The position numbers and the translations under genes were made by a program. DNA of 64,000 nucleotides from Bizionia myxarmorum (GTDB taxonomy: Bacteria; Bacteroidota; Bacteroidia; Flavobacteriales; Flavobacteriaceae): NCBI RefSeq assembly GCF_008086205.1, contig NZ_VSKK01000004.1, positions 124,001 to 188,000 of the forward strand, given 5' to 3'. The first letter of the stretch is position 1, and the number at the start of each line of letters is the position of its first letter. The notes beneath the pieces are model-generated. The model saw only the letters and a list, made by a program, of their open reading frames with translations. It had not been told where the DNA came from and made no database searches. Below, in pieces: positions 27,253-36,224 of the stretch.

Positions 27253-27411
27253 AAAACGTTCGGGGAACTTATGAAGTTGATTTGCCAGATTGTACGATTA
27301 AGGCAAATAATCATATAGAATAAAAGAAACTTCTAACAAAAAAGTCGCTAATTTTAGCTAAACTAAAGTTAGTATCCGTTACATAGCTGACGGCTGTCAA
27401 AAACATAAAAA

Positions 27412-27621
27412 ATGATTTTAAAAATAGTAGTCAGCATTATTTCTTTTATCATGAGTCTTGGTTTTACAATTTTAATAAAACCACACATGGGTGCGTATGT
27501 AAAATCCGAAATTATTCTGAACATATTATTTGTCTTTTTCACAACGGTTGGTATGTTTGTAATATATAGGATAATCACCAAAACCATATTAAAAACAAAA
27601 ACAGATGATACCAATTTATAA
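27412..27621 (+). CDS. Small two-helix membrane protein
   Basis: 69 residues, two hydrophobic helices (IVVSIISFIMSLGFTILI and IILNILFVFFTTVGMFVIYRI) and a charged tail. ATG start, AT-rich leader. It has no recognised family. Codon pattern and helix arrangement suggest a real gene, but it is isolated in an accessory stretch. Confidence 0.5.
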   Translation: MILKIVVSIISFIMSLGFTILIKPHMGAYVKSEIILNILFVFFTTVGMFVIYRIITKTILKTKTDDTNL

Positions 27622-27876
27622 ATTAAAAGCTAAATGATAAAAAGAAATTTAGCATCACTATTTATAATGGTACCACAAAAAATCTAAACCTATAATTCCA
27701 TTGCAACCAACTTCTAACTGAATCAAATTAGACTAAATTCCACAAACTAATCAGCCTCAATTTTATACCAACTCCCAAGAGCGAAGCGAATTTTAACCAG
27801 AAAAAAGCAAGAACAAACAAGGCTTAAAAACCTAAAACACCAACACAAACAAGCTTCAAACGCCTAATAAAATAAA

Positions 27877-28107
27877 CTTCCCACCAAAAGAAATATGCCA
27901 CCCGCAATAAGAAATAAGCCTCCCGCATTAAGAAATAGACCTCCCGCATTAAGAAATAGGCCGCCCGCATTAAGAAATATGCCGCCCGCATTAAGAAATA
28001 TGCCTCCCGCATTAAGAAATATGCCTCCCGCATTAAGAAATATGCCTCCCGCATTAAGAAATATACCGCCCGCATTAAGAAATATGCTTCCCGCATAAAG
28101 AATTAGC
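27877..28107. repeat. 21-bp minisatellite, about 11 tandem units
   Basis: Units of exactly 21 bases share CCTCCCGCATTAAGAAAT over their first 18 positions. Units 27919-28086 (eight in a row) differ from one another at only a few positions, chiefly the third base (T or G) and the last three bases. The flanking units at 27877, 27898 and 28087 are more diverged. Because 21 is a multiple of 3 and lacks stops, both strands stay open (repeated PPALRNM on plus, MREAYFL on minus). Neither has the look of a real gene, with no signal or domain around it. Confidence 0.9.
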
Positions 28108-28274
28108 GTTACAGCGCACTAATATATCTAAACCGCATAAAAACTTATAAATTCAATCGTTAAGCAAGTAAAATTATAACGTTTCAAAAAATCAGTATTT
28201 GTGCTATAATTTTTCGCTAATGCGCACAAACCAGATTTGATTTAATACTATATTTAGGCCTAAACTTTTATACA

Positions 28275-28412
28275 ATGAAAAATTTATTCAGAGCGCTTCT
28301 TGCAGGTTGGGGAGCAAAAAAAATAGGTGGTGGTAAGTGTGGCTGTATTGGCACCATTGTCGTTTTTATTATTCTTTATGTTCTACTAGGCCCCGTTTTC
28401 AATTTGATATAG
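28275..28412 (+). CDS. 45-residue membrane microprotein with Gly/Cys turn
   Basis: ATG at 28275, stop TAG at 28410. The product has an amphipathic start (MKNLFRALLAGWGAKKIGGG), a KCGCIG turn and one helix (TIVVFIILYVLLGPVFNLI). Small flavobacterial membrane proteins of the AGWGAKKLGGG type are familiar to me as unnamed conserved proteins. Function unknown. It lies 150 bases after the 21-bp repeat array. Confidence 0.6.
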   Translation: MKNLFRALLAGWGAKKIGGGKCGCIGTIVVFIILYVLLGPVFNLI

Positions 28413-28481
28413 AGTGGTATTTAAAATTGATAAGATACCATACAAAAAAAGGTGTTTCCGTATGCATTCATACTAAATAAT

Positions 28482-28616
28482 ATGAAAGAGATTGAAAACC
28501 CAAAAGTTAAAGAAAAAATTAAATGTTATAATTATATTTATATTCCAGGCTTTATTATTGCCTCAATAGTAGTAATCCGGCTTGTTGTATGGCTTTATAA
28601 CACCTATTTTAAATAG
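28482..28616 (+). CDS. 44-residue single-helix membrane microprotein
   Basis: ATG at 28482, stop TAG at 28614. A charged start (KEIENPKVKEKIK) precedes a helix (IPGFIIASIVVIRLVVWLY). Together with the preceding 45-residue gene it may form a pair, with 69 bases between them. No family known. It could be a chance frame. Confidence 0.4.
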   Translation: MKEIENPKVKEKIKCYNYIYIPGFIIASIVVIRLVVWLYNTYFK

Positions 28617-28661
28617 TAGATTTATTTAAAAGCAAAACCTGCAAACCAAAACTTTATAAAG

Positions 28662-30545
28662 TTAAACGGCCTTTTTGGTTTCTACTTCAGCCAAAAAACT
28701 GTCAATAAGTCCAGCGGGTTGTGTGGTATTAGGAACTGGAAAATCAAACCATGACCTGATATCCTCTTTAAAACCTGTGCGGTTTAAGTAATTATGCAAA
28801 GCCAAGTTTAAACCTTTGGTATATTTAGGATGGTCTGCCCCTTGCGGATCTTCATGGTATAAATCATTCTGCGCAAAACCTTCAAAAACAGGTCCGGTAA
28901 TATATATTCCAAAATCTTGTGGATTCTGACCAATTGGACTGTGAATAGTAGTTGTAAATTGATGCCAATATGCTGATTGAATGCAATTTCTTTCAAACAA
29001 TTGCTTAACCACATCTAAAGAATCAATAGTTTCTTGCTCCGTTTGAGTCGGAAATCCATACATCAAATAGGCATGAACCATGATATTATTTTCAGAAAAA
29101 TTATGAGCCACCCGCGTTACCTGCGCAATATCCACACCTTTTTTCATTTTGGCTAACAATCTATCTGAAGCAACTTCCAATCCACCCGTTACGGCAATGC
29201 AACCAGATTTGGCCATTAACTCACAAAGTTCATAGCTAAAGGTTTTTTCAAAGCGAATATTGGTCCACCATGTAATACTAACATGACGTTCAATTAATGC
29301 ATTGGACAAGGCGCGCAACATTTTGGGTGGCGCCGCTTCATCCACAAAATGAAAACCTGTAATGCCTGTATCTTTTACTATTTTTTCAATTTTATCTACT
29401 AAATCAGACGCTGTTGTGTTTTGGTAAATACCAATATAATCCAAGCTCACATCACAAAAGGTGCATTGTTTCCAATAACAGCCATGTGAAATGGTCATTT
29501 TATTCCACCGGGCATCGGTCCACATTCTGTGCATGGGGTTTACCACATCTAAAAACGACACATATTTATCAAAAGGTAATCCAGAATAATTGGGTGCTGG
29601 TAAATTTTTATGATGAAAAATAGTATTTGGAAGCTTGTTTTTATAAACAACCTGATTATTTTCTAGCACATAGGTGCGTTCCAACTCATCTATTTCTACC
29701 TTCCCTTCTAAAAAATGAACTATTTTTAATAAAGGCGCTTCTCCGTCATCTAATGAAATAAAATCTACAAATTCAAAAATCCGTGGATCTTCCAGAGATC
29801 GCAATTCCGTGTTGCAATAGCCACCGCCAAAAGCCACATGAATATCAGGGAAAAGTTGTTTGGTAAATTGAGCACAGCGTAAGGCTGCAAACAAATTTCC
29901 AGGAAAAGGAATGGTAAAACACACTAAAATGGGCTGTTCTATTTCAATTTTATCAATTAAAATATCCAGCATTTTCTCTTCAATAAGCGTTGGCTGAAAG
30001 CTTAAAAATTCATCTAATTGATTAAAACTGCTTGCAGATGTAGCAATTTGCTCCGCATATTTAGTGAAGGCAAAAAACTCGTCTACATTGGCTTGAATGA
30101 AATCGCCTATTTCTTCAATAAAAAGAGTTCCAAAATGCTTGGCTTTATCAATGATACCCAATTCGCCTTCTTCCCAAGTAATTTCAGTATTTACTTTAGA
30201 CAACCGGTGTCCTAAAGGCAAAAAATTAGGTTCTAAAATCTTATGTGCCGTTTTGATATCTTGTTTCTGAAGAAATGCTATAACCACATCCACACGAGAA
30301 ATGTACAAAGCTTTCATTTTCCGAACTTCAGGATACTGATTATTCTTTAAAAGGTCAGCTTCTTGGAACATGGCTCGCAAAAATTCACCTGTAAAAATAG
30401 CGGTAAAAAGCTCGATACTTAAATCGCAATGCTGAACATCAATGTTGTGTTCTTCCAAAAAACCTTTTAAATAAGCCGTTGCCGGATAAGCGGTGTTTAA
30501 CTGTGTAAACGGCGGCGTAATAAAAAGGATTTTAGATTGCATCAT
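28662..30545 (-). CDS. B12-binding radical SAM protein
   Basis: 627 residues. The N-terminus (SKILFITPPFTQLNTAYPA) is the cobalamin-binding-domain start seen in B12-dependent radical SAM enzymes. A VAFGGGYCNTELRSL segment near residue 240 closes that domain. The cluster motif is in SHGCYWKQCTFCDVSLDYI: three Cys with spacing 4 and 2, where most radical SAM proteins have 3 and 2. Downstream, GFHFVDEAAPPK and VTGGLEVASDRLL follow the radical SAM barrel. The chemistry is unknown. Start ATG-ATG at 30545/30542. Monocistronic. Confidence 0.85.
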   Translation of the reverse strand: MMQSKILFITPPFTQLNTAYPATAYLKGFLEEHNIDVQHCDLSIELFTAIFTGEFLRAMFQEADLLKNNQYPEVRKMKALYISRVDVVIAFLQKQDIKTAHKILEPNFLPLGHRLSKVNTEITWEEGELGIIDKAKHFGTLFIEEIGDFIQANVDEFFAFTKYAEQIATSASSFNQLDEFLSFQPTLIEEKMLDILIDKIEIEQPILVCFTIPFPGNLFAALRCAQFTKQLFPDIHVAFGGGYCNTELRSLEDPRIFEFVDFISLDDGEAPLLKIVHFLEGKVEIDELERTYVLENNQVVYKNKLPNTIFHHKNLPAPNYSGLPFDKYVSFLDVVNPMHRMWTDARWNKMTISHGCYWKQCTFCDVSLDYIGIYQNTTASDLVDKIEKIVKDTGITGFHFVDEAAPPKMLRALSNALIERHVSITWWTNIRFEKTFSYELCELMAKSGCIAVTGGLEVASDRLLAKMKKGVDIAQVTRVAHNFSENNIMVHAYLMYGFPTQTEQETIDSLDVVKQLFERNCIQSAYWHQFTTTIHSPIGQNPQDFGIYITGPVFEGFAQNDLYHEDPQGADHPKYTKGLNLALHNYLNRTGFKEDIRSWFDFPVPNTTQPAGLIDSFLAEVETKKAV

Positions 30546-30546
30546 G

Positions 30547-30554
30547 CAAAGATA
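30547..30554 (-). promoter_or_regulatory. -7 box TATCTTTG touching the start codon
   Basis: TAnnTTTG match that ends one base before the first ATG of the radical SAM gene. If used, transcription would begin at or inside the start codons, giving a leaderless message. Confidence 0.4.
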
Positions 30555-30650
30555 TAGTTCTTTGAAATAAGTTGATAAAATTAGTACTGTTTTATAAGAC
30601 TCGTTATTTAGCTGTAAAGTTTCCTAAAGAAAACCAAAAATCCAAATCAC

Positions 30651-32423
30651 TTAAATTTTTGATTGATAGGTATATAGTTCATAATATCTACCTTCTTTAG
30701 CAATCAATTGATCATGTGTGCCACGTTCTACAATATGGCCAGCTTCTACCACTAAAATCTGATCGGCTTTACGAATGGTGCTTAAACGGTGGGCAATAAC
30801 AATGGTGGTTCTATCTTTGATTAATTCCGCTAAACTTTTCTGAATTAAGGCTTCACTTTCGGTATCTAAACTTGAAGTGGCTTCATCTAAAATAATAATT
30901 TTAGGGTTGGCCAAAATAGCACGTGCAATGGCTAATCGTTGGCGTTGACCTCCAGAAAGCTTCACCCCTCTTTCGCCAATTAAAGTTTCTAAACCTTCAT
31001 CAAATCTGTCGGTAAATTCGTTAACATAAGCGGCATTTACCGCGTTTTGAACTTCCACTTCAGTAGCATTTGGTCTTGGAAACATGATGTTTTCACGAAT
31101 AGTTCCTTCAAATAAAAATTCATCTTGTAGCACCACACCTAAATATTGACGGTAACTACTTAATTTTATATGGGATAAATCTTGATTATCAATCGTAACT
31201 TGACCTGATTTAGGCGTTAAAAATGTAGCTGACAATCCTGCAATGGTAGATTTTCCCGAACCAGAACTTCCCACTAAAGCTGTGACAGAACCGGCTGGCG
31301 CTTTAAAACTGATGTTATGTAACACTTCTTTTCCTTCGTCGTAAGAAAAGGACACATCATTAAATTCAATATCACCATTTAGACTTTCCAATTCAATCGT
31401 TCGCGCTTGGTTATCCTCTTCGGCTGTCATGTTCATCAATTCTTCCGTTCTGTCTAAACCAGCCAAGGCTTCCGTTAATTGGCTACCAATGTTACTCATT
31501 TGTACAATTGGCGCAATCATAAAACCAAGGATTAACGTGAAAAACAGGAAGTCTCCTGTGGTCATTTCGCCAATCATCATATAATAACCACCCATTCCCA
31601 TAATTCCGGTGGTGGCTACACCTATTAAAAAGGCTGAAGAACTCGTCATTAAAGCGGTTGCTGTTAAACTCTTTTTAACGTTTTGATATAATTTGTCAAC
31701 GCCTTTTTCAAAAACACTATTTTCCTGTTCTTCGGCATTAAAGGCTTTAATAACCCGAACACCTGCTAAAGTTTCTGTTAATCTCCCAGTAACTTCGGCG
31801 TTAATCTTTCCACGGGATCTAAAAATGGGTCTAATATATTTAAAAGCCTTTAAGGCTATAAATCCAAAAATGGATAAAGGAACAAACACAAAAAGTGTCA
31901 TCCAGGCATTTAATTTTATTAAAATAATTAAAGAAACTACGGCTGTAAAAGAACCGCCTACTAACTGTACTAATCCCGTTCCGATAAGGTTCCTGACACC
32001 TTCAACATCGGTCATGATTCTGGAAACTAAAGCGCCCGATTTGGTGTTATCGAAAAAGCTGATTGGTAAGGACAGTACTTTTTTCTGTACTTGAGATCGT
32101 AATTCACTAATTAAATATTGGGCTTGTACACTTAATATTCTAGTCAATAAAAACGATGTAGCAGCTTGTACGGTAATAGCACCAATTACAATGGCGATTA
32201 AGGTATAAAGTTGGGAGTAATCTTTATTTGGCACCACATCATCTAATAATACTTTAGATTGCCATGGAAGCACCAAACCCGATAAACTTCTAATAACTAT
32301 TAAAATTAAACCAATAAAAACCAGATTCCGCCTCGGCCAAATAATGGTTTTGAAAGCCTGAACCATGGTTACTTTTGGTTGTGATTTGTCTTTATTCTTA
32401 ACTGTTTCTTTTAAATGCTGCAT
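30651..32423 (-). CDS. ABC exporter, fused permease and ATPase (MsbA-like)
   Basis: 590-residue half-transporter. Six membrane helices occupy residues 30-330. The ATPase follows: Walker A GSSGSGKST, Q-loop GVVLQDEFLFEGTI, signature LSGGQRQRLAIARAI, Walker B IIILDEATSSLD and switch IAHRLSTI. The family exports lipids, drugs or peptides as homodimers; no N-terminal peptidase domain is present. The substrate cannot be read from sequence. It is transcribed alone, 105 bases downstream of the radical SAM gene's stop. Confidence 0.9.
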   Translation of the reverse strand: MQHLKETVKNKDKSQPKVTMVQAFKTIIWPRRNLVFIGLILIVIRSLSGLVLPWQSKVLLDDVVPNKDYSQLYTLIAIVIGAITVQAATSFLLTRILSVQAQYLISELRSQVQKKVLSLPISFFDNTKSGALVSRIMTDVEGVRNLIGTGLVQLVGGSFTAVVSLIILIKLNAWMTLFVFVPLSIFGFIALKAFKYIRPIFRSRGKINAEVTGRLTETLAGVRVIKAFNAEEQENSVFEKGVDKLYQNVKKSLTATALMTSSSAFLIGVATTGIMGMGGYYMMIGEMTTGDFLFFTLILGFMIAPIVQMSNIGSQLTEALAGLDRTEELMNMTAEEDNQARTIELESLNGDIEFNDVSFSYDEGKEVLHNISFKAPAGSVTALVGSSGSGKSTIAGLSATFLTPKSGQVTIDNQDLSHIKLSSYRQYLGVVLQDEFLFEGTIRENIMFPRPNATEVEVQNAVNAAYVNEFTDRFDEGLETLIGERGVKLSGGQRQRLAIARAILANPKIIILDEATSSLDTESEALIQKSLAELIKDRTTIVIAHRLSTIRKADQILVVEAGHIVERGTHDQLIAKEGRYYELYTYQSKI

Positions 32424-32760
32424 AGGTCTTCATAAATAGTATAAAGTACAAAAATACGCATTAAGCATAGGTTAAATGATGAAACCTAATTAAAATGTTT
32501 TGACTTCAAAATTTAGGGATTGTACAGTTGAATTATTAAAAGACAAGAACATATCTCCATCTTAAAAAAAAAGCTGAAAACTGTCTTTTAGATGGTTTAC
32601 AATCGAAATTATACCACCCATAAAATAATCAGATTATAATATCATCATCCACTATCAATCCAAAGTGTTTCCCTATATTTCGACTGTTATCAACCTCGTG
32701 TCAAGTTGTAAAATAGAGACCTTTGTTCGGCAATTAATAGTTTTATAAATATCATAATTT
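32424..32760. other. Intergenic region, 337 bases, divergent
   Basis: Contains a minus-strand TATTTTTG box at 32449-32456 that fits the ABC exporter gene 26 bases downstream. The remainder is AT-rich with nothing else I can assign. Confidence 0.5.
32449..32456 (-). promoter_or_regulatory. -7 box TATTTTTG for the ABC exporter gene
   Basis: TAnnTTTG match 26 bases before the start at 32423. Confidence 0.5.
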
Positions 32761-33354
32761 ATGTGGTGGCATTATTTTTTAGTTTTTCTAGGTGCTTTAG
32801 TATTTGACATCGTTCCTTTTCCGTTTCCACCAGCCTTTACAATTATGATGTTCTTTCAAATTATTTTTGAACTGGATATGTGGATCGTGATTATTATTGG
32901 CGTAATTGGTTCAGTTTTGGGCAGATATATTCTGCTTTTATATTCGCCTTTAATTGCATCAAAATATTTAAACGAAGAGAAAAATAACGACATTCAATTT
33001 CTAGGCGAAAAAATGAAGGAGAATAAATGGAAAGGTCAAGCTATTGTACTCGCCTATTCCCTGTTACCGCTTCCTACAACACCGCTTTTTTTAGGTGCAG
33101 GAATTTCTAAATTGAAACCTATTTATGTGATACCAGCCTTTATTATTGGCAAATTCACAAGTGATACTGTTGCTATACATTTGGGTAAATACGCTTCAGA
33201 AAACATTGAAAGCATTCTTGATAATATTTATTCTTGGCAATCTATTGCTAGTATATTATTGAGTCTTTTTCTTCTGTTTTGTCTTTTTTTCATTAACTGG
33301 AGAAGACTGATTCAAACCAAAAAATTGGTTATTAATTATAAAATTTGGAATTAG
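32761..33354 (+). CDS. DedA/VTT-like membrane protein
   Basis: 197 residues, mostly hydrophobic. An early FDIVPFPFPPAFTIMMFFQI loop, a charged central hinge (LNEEKNNDIQFLGEKMKENK) and AYSLLPLPTTPLFLGAGISK with clustered prolines follow the pattern of VTT/DedA proteins, where two re-entrant Pro-rich loops face each other. A last helix (SIASILLSLFLLFCLFFI) precedes a basic tail. Family members transport or flip undecaprenyl phosphate or phospholipids; whether this one does is inference. It stands alone. Confidence 0.65.
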   Translation: MWWHYFLVFLGALVFDIVPFPFPPAFTIMMFFQIIFELDMWIVIIIGVIGSVLGRYILLLYSPLIASKYLNEEKNNDIQFLGEKMKENKWKGQAIVLAYSLLPLPTTPLFLGAGISKLKPIYVIPAFIIGKFTSDTVAIHLGKYASENIESILDNIYSWQSIASILLSLFLLFCLFFINWRRLIQTKKLVINYKIWN

Positions 33355-33571
33355 AGTTCTATTAACAACAAGTCATAATCCACCACATAAATTATTGATA
33401 TAACTATTTAAAAAATAGTTTCGTTATCAAGGTTTATAATAAATGCGTAATTTAGTTTTCAAGTAACAGAAAGTGCAAGTCAGATTTCCTTTATGTTTTC
33501 CTTGGTAAATCTACTAACAATCATAACATTTTAAGCGTAAAATGTAATAGGAATTAACTAGCCTGAACAGC

Positions 33572-34489
33572 ATGATAGAAGAATTAAGCAATTGGTTTTC
33601 CACCCACATTTCGTCAGATATCATCAGCTATTTGGGTTGGATGTTTTTGATTTTTTTATTAATTTTCGGATTGCGGAAATTGGTAAAAAAACGATTTTCC
33701 AACAACCAATTAAAGTATAAATCTCAAAAAGCCATTGAAATAATTGGCTATTTCATAATCATACTCATCACTATTTCCTTTTTCTCGGGAAGTATTGAAG
33801 ATTTCGGGTTAACCATCGGGTTACTTACTGCCGGAATCGCAATAACCTTGCAAGAAGTGATATTAAGTATTGCCGGCTTTTTCTATATTTTTCTTTTTAA
33901 AGTGTATAAACCTGGAGACCGAATTGAAATTAATGGTATTAAAGGTGATGTCATAGACATTGATAGCGTTTGCACAACCATGATGGAAATTGGCGCCTGG
34001 GTAACAAGCGATAATTATAGCGGTAGAATTGTAAAATTAAGTAACGCCTTTGTTTTTAAAGGTCCTGTTTATAACTATTCGCGAGATTTCCCTTTTGTTT
34101 GGGATGAATTCAATTTACCAATCCGCTATGGCTCCGATTTAGAGTTAGCTAAAGCCATCGTGATTGCAGTTGCTCAAGAAAACCTTTCAGATTATGTTAA
34201 TAATTCTATTTTAGAGTGGAAAAACGTTGTTAATAAATATTACATAGAAGATGCCCAAGTTGAATCAACACTTGCCATTACAATGACCGATAATTGGATT
34301 CAATTTAATTTAAGATATATCGTTGACTATAAAAAAAGACGACATACCAAACATGGTCTTAATGAGGAAATTGGCAAACGATTTTTAGCAACTAATGGAA
34401 AAGTGATCTTGGCTTCGGCGACTTTTGAAATTGTAAAAATTCCCGCTGTTCATGATAATGCAGACCAAACAACTCATGCCAAAGGCTAG
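33572..34489 (+). CDS. MscS-family mechanosensitive channel
   Basis: 305 residues with three N-terminal helices. The pore helix reads TIGLLTAGIAITLQEVILSI, with the Gly/Ala packing pattern of MscS TM3, and the beta domain starts at FKVYKPGDRIEINGIKGDVI. The C-terminal alpha/beta vestibule region follows (LPIRYGSDLELAKAIVIAVA). It protects against osmotic downshock. The gene is single and convergent with the surface-protein gene at 34632. A second, different MscS gene lies at 57086. Confidence 0.9.
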   Translation: MIEELSNWFSTHISSDIISYLGWMFLIFLLIFGLRKLVKKRFSNNQLKYKSQKAIEIIGYFIIILITISFFSGSIEDFGLTIGLLTAGIAITLQEVILSIAGFFYIFLFKVYKPGDRIEINGIKGDVIDIDSVCTTMMEIGAWVTSDNYSGRIVKLSNAFVFKGPVYNYSRDFPFVWDEFNLPIRYGSDLELAKAIVIAVAQENLSDYVNNSILEWKNVVNKYYIEDAQVESTLAITMTDNWIQFNLRYIVDYKKRRHTKHGLNEEIGKRFLATNGKVILASATFEIVKIPAVHDNADQTTHAKG

Positions 34490-34631
34490 AAGCAGTTTTT
34501 TGTAAGAAAACTTATTAGATTGAAATTTAAAAACGGGAAATTGCGAGACAAAATAGACTTAAAAATGAATCTAATTATTCTTAAAAACCTCGCAATTAAA
34601 ACGCTTAAAAAATGATATTTAAGGAACCACT

Positions 34632-36197
34632 CTAATTATTCCCTTTCCCTTTGGAGTTAATTGTCGGATTCGAAACAGCAGGCGTTAAAATATAAATGCG
34701 GTGATCTTCTACTTCGCCATTTAAGGTATTGCCTATTGGGGAAGTCGCATCTTGGTTTCTACCAAAATACCGCAAGCGCACATAGGTGCTATAAGCAAAA
34801 CGAGTAGAAGGAATTGTCCATGTTAAAGTTACATTACCATCCCCATCTGAAGGTATTATTGCAGTTTTACGCTCAATCTCATCAAAAGTGCCATTTAAAT
34901 CAAAATCTATCCATCCGGAAATTATATCATTTGCTAACGCTTTTTTGTAAGGAATAATAGCAATAATCTTATCGCCTGGTTTGTAGTATTCCTTATCTGC
35001 AAAGCGTCTATATAATAAAGGCCAAGCATCTTCTTCATTTGCTCCTGCCGTCCCTGAATTATCATCGCCTTTAGCATCTTCAGAAAACATATCAAGAGTA
35101 TCAGGATCTGGTGGGGTGCTTCCAAGATAACGCCGTACTGAGTAAGTTAAGTTTCCTGCATTATATAATGGTGCATTTACATTAACTTGTGAGTTAGTCT
35201 TTGTTTGAGCTGAAGCATTCCAAATCACGGGATTAATACCATCTGATGTCAATTTTATATCGTCAATCAAATGAATTGGTTTCCCGTAGGATTCAGGCGC
35301 ATCTCCAAAATCGTATCCTGAAGTTAACAAACCAATAGCAAAAGCTTGTTTCCCAGCTCCCTTTAATTCAATGGGTAAGGTTACGGCATTACCTTGGAGT
35401 GGATCATAGGCTATGTTATTATAGGTAAGAAAAGCGACTGCTCCTGTTCTTGTGTCATTTCCTTGATCAAATATGATACTTTGTGTGCCAGGGTATGAGG
35501 GAGCTCCGGTATTGTCTTCTTTTCTCATTAGGTACGTCCCTGCTCCACTTCTTTTTAGCACCTCCGCCACAGACCAATTCCCAAATCCTGTCGCTCGTAT
35601 ATACTCGCTTTGATTACCTGTACTAGAACCCAAGGTCTCAGCGTCCGCAACCACAATCCCTCTTAACCTTACAGGATCACCACCAGTGGTCGCTTTAATT
35701 CTTACAGTAAGATTAACTGTTCCACCATCATTATTGTTAATAATACCTGAAGCCATTTTGTTTTCTGGATTTCCATTGGTACCTCCTGATCCTCCTATGT
35801 TATACAATATATCTAGAAAATCTCCACCGGTCGCGTTAGGATTGTAGGTTCCAGGCATATAGGAGCTTATTGTTCCGCCAGTTAAAGTCATAATCTCTGC
35901 TTCAATGCACATAAATCTTCCTCCTCCAAGGTCTATACTTCCATATGACTTTGATCCAACAGCTAGTGCTCTATCGCGATGTCCATAGGGATGTGTTGTT
36001 GTACTTTCAGCAAAAGTTGAACCCCAAGTCAGCCAAAACACTCTATTCTTATTTAAGCTCGTACTGGTACTATTTGGTTTGTTAGCATAAGTACCGGTTA
36101 CAGGTTGAGTTGAGAAACACGGTGATTGTGCCATCCCTTCTTGAAATATTCCAAAAAGGAAAACAAGCAAAGCCGCTATTTTTATATAATGTTTCAT
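34632..36197 (-). CDS. Secreted GEVED/CshA-type surface protein
   Basis: 521 residues. A signal peptide (IAALLVFLFGIFQEGMAQ) is followed by a beta-rich body. The segment YDFGDAPESYGKP is the start of a CshA-type fibril repeat (DYGDAPxSYG). The end holds a GEVED domain: SGWIDFDLNGTFDEIER, YVRLRYFGRNQD, and LNGEVEDHRIYIL. These domains occur in adhesins and in cargo of the type IX secretion system, but the C-terminal tail (SNPTINSKGKGNN) does not look like a standard sorting domain. The preceding gene in the same transcript is broken by a stop codon. Confidence 0.82.
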   Translation of the reverse strand: MKHYIKIAALLVFLFGIFQEGMAQSPCFSTQPVTGTYANKPNSTSTSLNKNRVFWLTWGSTFAESTTTHPYGHRDRALAVGSKSYGSIDLGGGRFMCIEAEIMTLTGGTISSYMPGTYNPNATGGDFLDILYNIGGSGGTNGNPENKMASGIINNNDGGTVNLTVRIKATTGGDPVRLRGIVVADAETLGSSTGNQSEYIRATGFGNWSVAEVLKRSGAGTYLMRKEDNTGAPSYPGTQSIIFDQGNDTRTGAVAFLTYNNIAYDPLQGNAVTLPIELKGAGKQAFAIGLLTSGYDFGDAPESYGKPIHLIDDIKLTSDGINPVIWNASAQTKTNSQVNVNAPLYNAGNLTYSVRRYLGSTPPDPDTLDMFSEDAKGDDNSGTAGANEEDAWPLLYRRFADKEYYKPGDKIIAIIPYKKALANDIISGWIDFDLNGTFDEIERKTAIIPSDGDGNVTLTWTIPSTRFAYSTYVRLRYFGRNQDATSPIGNTLNGEVEDHRIYILTPAVSNPTINSKGKGNN

Positions 36198-36224
36198 TTT
36201 AAATCTAATTTTGAAAAATAAGGT

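Noticed and set aside
27824-28096. Minus-strand 90-codon frame with MREAYFL repeats, and plus-strand 67-codon frame with PPALRNM repeats
   Set aside because: Both are by-products of a 21-base tandem repeat without stops. Neither has a signal, domain or plausible expression context.
27877-28107. Possible CRISPR array
   Set aside because: The units are contiguous, with no unique spacers, and no cas gene is present.
34539-34597. AATTGCGAG and CTCGCAATT inverted repeat between the MscS and GEVED genes
   Set aside because: A loop of about 41 bases and no T-run make a terminator unlikely; noted only as a weak symmetry.
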